Source: an uncultured Campylobacter sp.
Lineage (GTDB): Bacteria; Campylobacterota; Campylobacteria; Campylobacterales; Campylobacteraceae
Reading direction: 5' to 3'
Assembly (NCBI RefSeq): GCF_937949835.1
Contig: NZ_CALEDC010000219.1
Coordinates: forward strand, 1-5,802
Length of the DNA: 5,802 nt
This document shows, one piece after another, positions 5,059 to 5,802 of the stretch (its first letter is position 1; the number at the start of each line of letters is the position of its first letter). A program made the position numbers and the translations under genes. A model generated the notes under the pieces. The model was given only the letters and a program-made list of their open reading frames with translations, did no database searches and had not been told where the DNA came from.

Positions 5059-5802
5059 ATGAAACTGGTTTCAACGAGAGATTTTTCGCAAAAAGCGGAT
5101 CTTAGCTACGCGCTGCTAAATCCGAGCGCGAGCGGCGGCGGGCTTTTCAGCCCCGAGCGGCTGCCGCTTTTGAGCGAGGATTTTTTTAAGCAGTGCGAGG
5201 AGCTGAGCTACAAACAGATCGCGCTTAAAATCATCGAGAGCTTCGATTTTGACGTAAGCAGCGAGATCTTTGAGAGTGCGCTAAAGCGCTACGATAAATT
5301 TGAAAATCCCGCCTGCCCCGTCCAGATCAAAAAACTAAGCGAAAACGCCTATATTTTGGAGCTTTACCACGGCCCGACGCTTGCGTTTAAGGATATGGCG
5401 CTGCAGCCCTTCGGCGCGCTTTTAAAAAGCATCGCAAAATCCAGGAATGAAAAATTTTTAATAATGTGCGCCACGAGCGGCGACACGGGGCCTGCGACGC
5501 TGGAGGCTTTTGCGGACGATGAGAACATCAGAGCGGTCTGCCTCTACCCGCAGGGCGGCACGAGCGAGATACAGCGCCAGCAGATGGTCAAACAAAGCGC
5601 GGCAAATCTTAAAATTTTAGGCGTGCGCGGCAATTTCGACGATACGCAACGCGCGCTAAAATCGCTGCTGGCAGACGAGGATTTCAAAAACGAGCTCGCG
5701 CGGGCGAATTTAAATTTAAGCGCCGCAAACTCCGTAAATTTCGGCAGAATTTTATTTCAGATCATCTATTACGTCTACGCTAGCATATATTTTTCAAAGC
5801 AC
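5059..5802 (+). CDS. thrC: Threonine synthase, 5' part (truncated by window end)
   Basis: PLP enzyme converting O-phospho-L-homoserine and water to threonine and phosphate, in the cytoplasm. My translation gives 248 residues with no stop before the window ends. Family members are about 430-490 residues, so roughly the N-terminal half is present. The N-terminus begins MKLVSTRD, followed by GGGLFSPE (26-33). The PLP lysine motif HGPTLAFKDMAL (104-115) contains Lys111. CATSGDTGPAT (137-147) and YPQGGTSEIQ (163-172) follow, then NSVNFGRILFQ (224-234), typical of the cofactor and phosphate sites of fungal/E. coli-type threonine synthase. The ATG at 5059 has AAGGA (5049-5053) 5 nt upstream. All visible motifs look intact. 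It may share the upstream operon transcript or start from its own promoter in the 111-bp gap. In C. jejuni, as I recall, kdsB follows thrC. Confidence 0.96.
   Translation, partial: MKLVSTRDFSQKADLSYALLNPSASGGGLFSPERLPLLSEDFFKQCEELSYKQIALKIIESFDFDVSSEIFESALKRYDKFENPACPVQIKKLSENAYILELYHGPTLAFKDMALQPFGALLKSIAKSRNEKFLIMCATSGDTGPATLEAFADDENIRAVCLYPQGGTSEIQRQQMVKQSAANLKILGVRGNFDDTQRALKSLLADEDFKNELARANLNLSAANSVNFGRILFQIIYYVYASIYFSKH

Overview
The window looks like chromosomal DNA of an epsilonproteobacterium, most likely Campylobacter from the higher-GC, often oral group (C. gracilis, C. rectus, C. showae and relatives). The reasons are the very frequent AAATTT/AAATTTT words set among GC-rich codons, purine-rich Shine-Dalgarno sites with short spacing, and a gene order that, as I recall it, matches the C. 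jejuni block hydrolase (divergent) - nadE - lpxK - thrC. The species is an inference. No mobile element, CRISPR array, tRNA or rRNA was seen.

Layout: positions 1-329 hold no convincing gene, only AT/GC-mosaic sequence rich in AAATTT. A minus-strand gene (330-929) encodes a small metallo-beta-lactamase-fold hydrolase of the glyoxalase II-like type. A 95-bp divergent intergenic region (930-1024) carries likely promoters and a nested inverted repeat. From 1025 on, all genes lie on the plus strand: nadE (NAD synthetase), a DegT/DnrJ/EryC1-type aminotransferase homologue, lpxK (lipid A 4'-kinase), argB (N-acetylglutamate kinase) and, after a 111-bp gap, the first 248 codons of thrC (threonine synthase), which is cut by the window end.

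The nadE-degT-lpxK-argB genes are packed as an operon. The nadE stop overlaps the degT Shine-Dalgarno site, degT and lpxK overlap by 8 nt (lpxK uses GTG), and 18 nt separate lpxK from argB. The products serve unrelated housekeeping pathways (NAD, lipid A, arginine, threonine). That is typical of Campylobacter operons, so operon membership alone is weak evidence of function.

Two points stand out. The DegT-family protein keeps the whole fold signature but has no lysine where the PLP Schiff-base lysine should be, and other cofactor-contact positions are also changed. LpxK carries an in-frame insertion of about 50 residues built from five degenerate (A)AD[EK]IS[ND] repeats, and its conserved LPxGxxRE-type motif is altered. 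I found no defence system or other obviously new multi-gene system.
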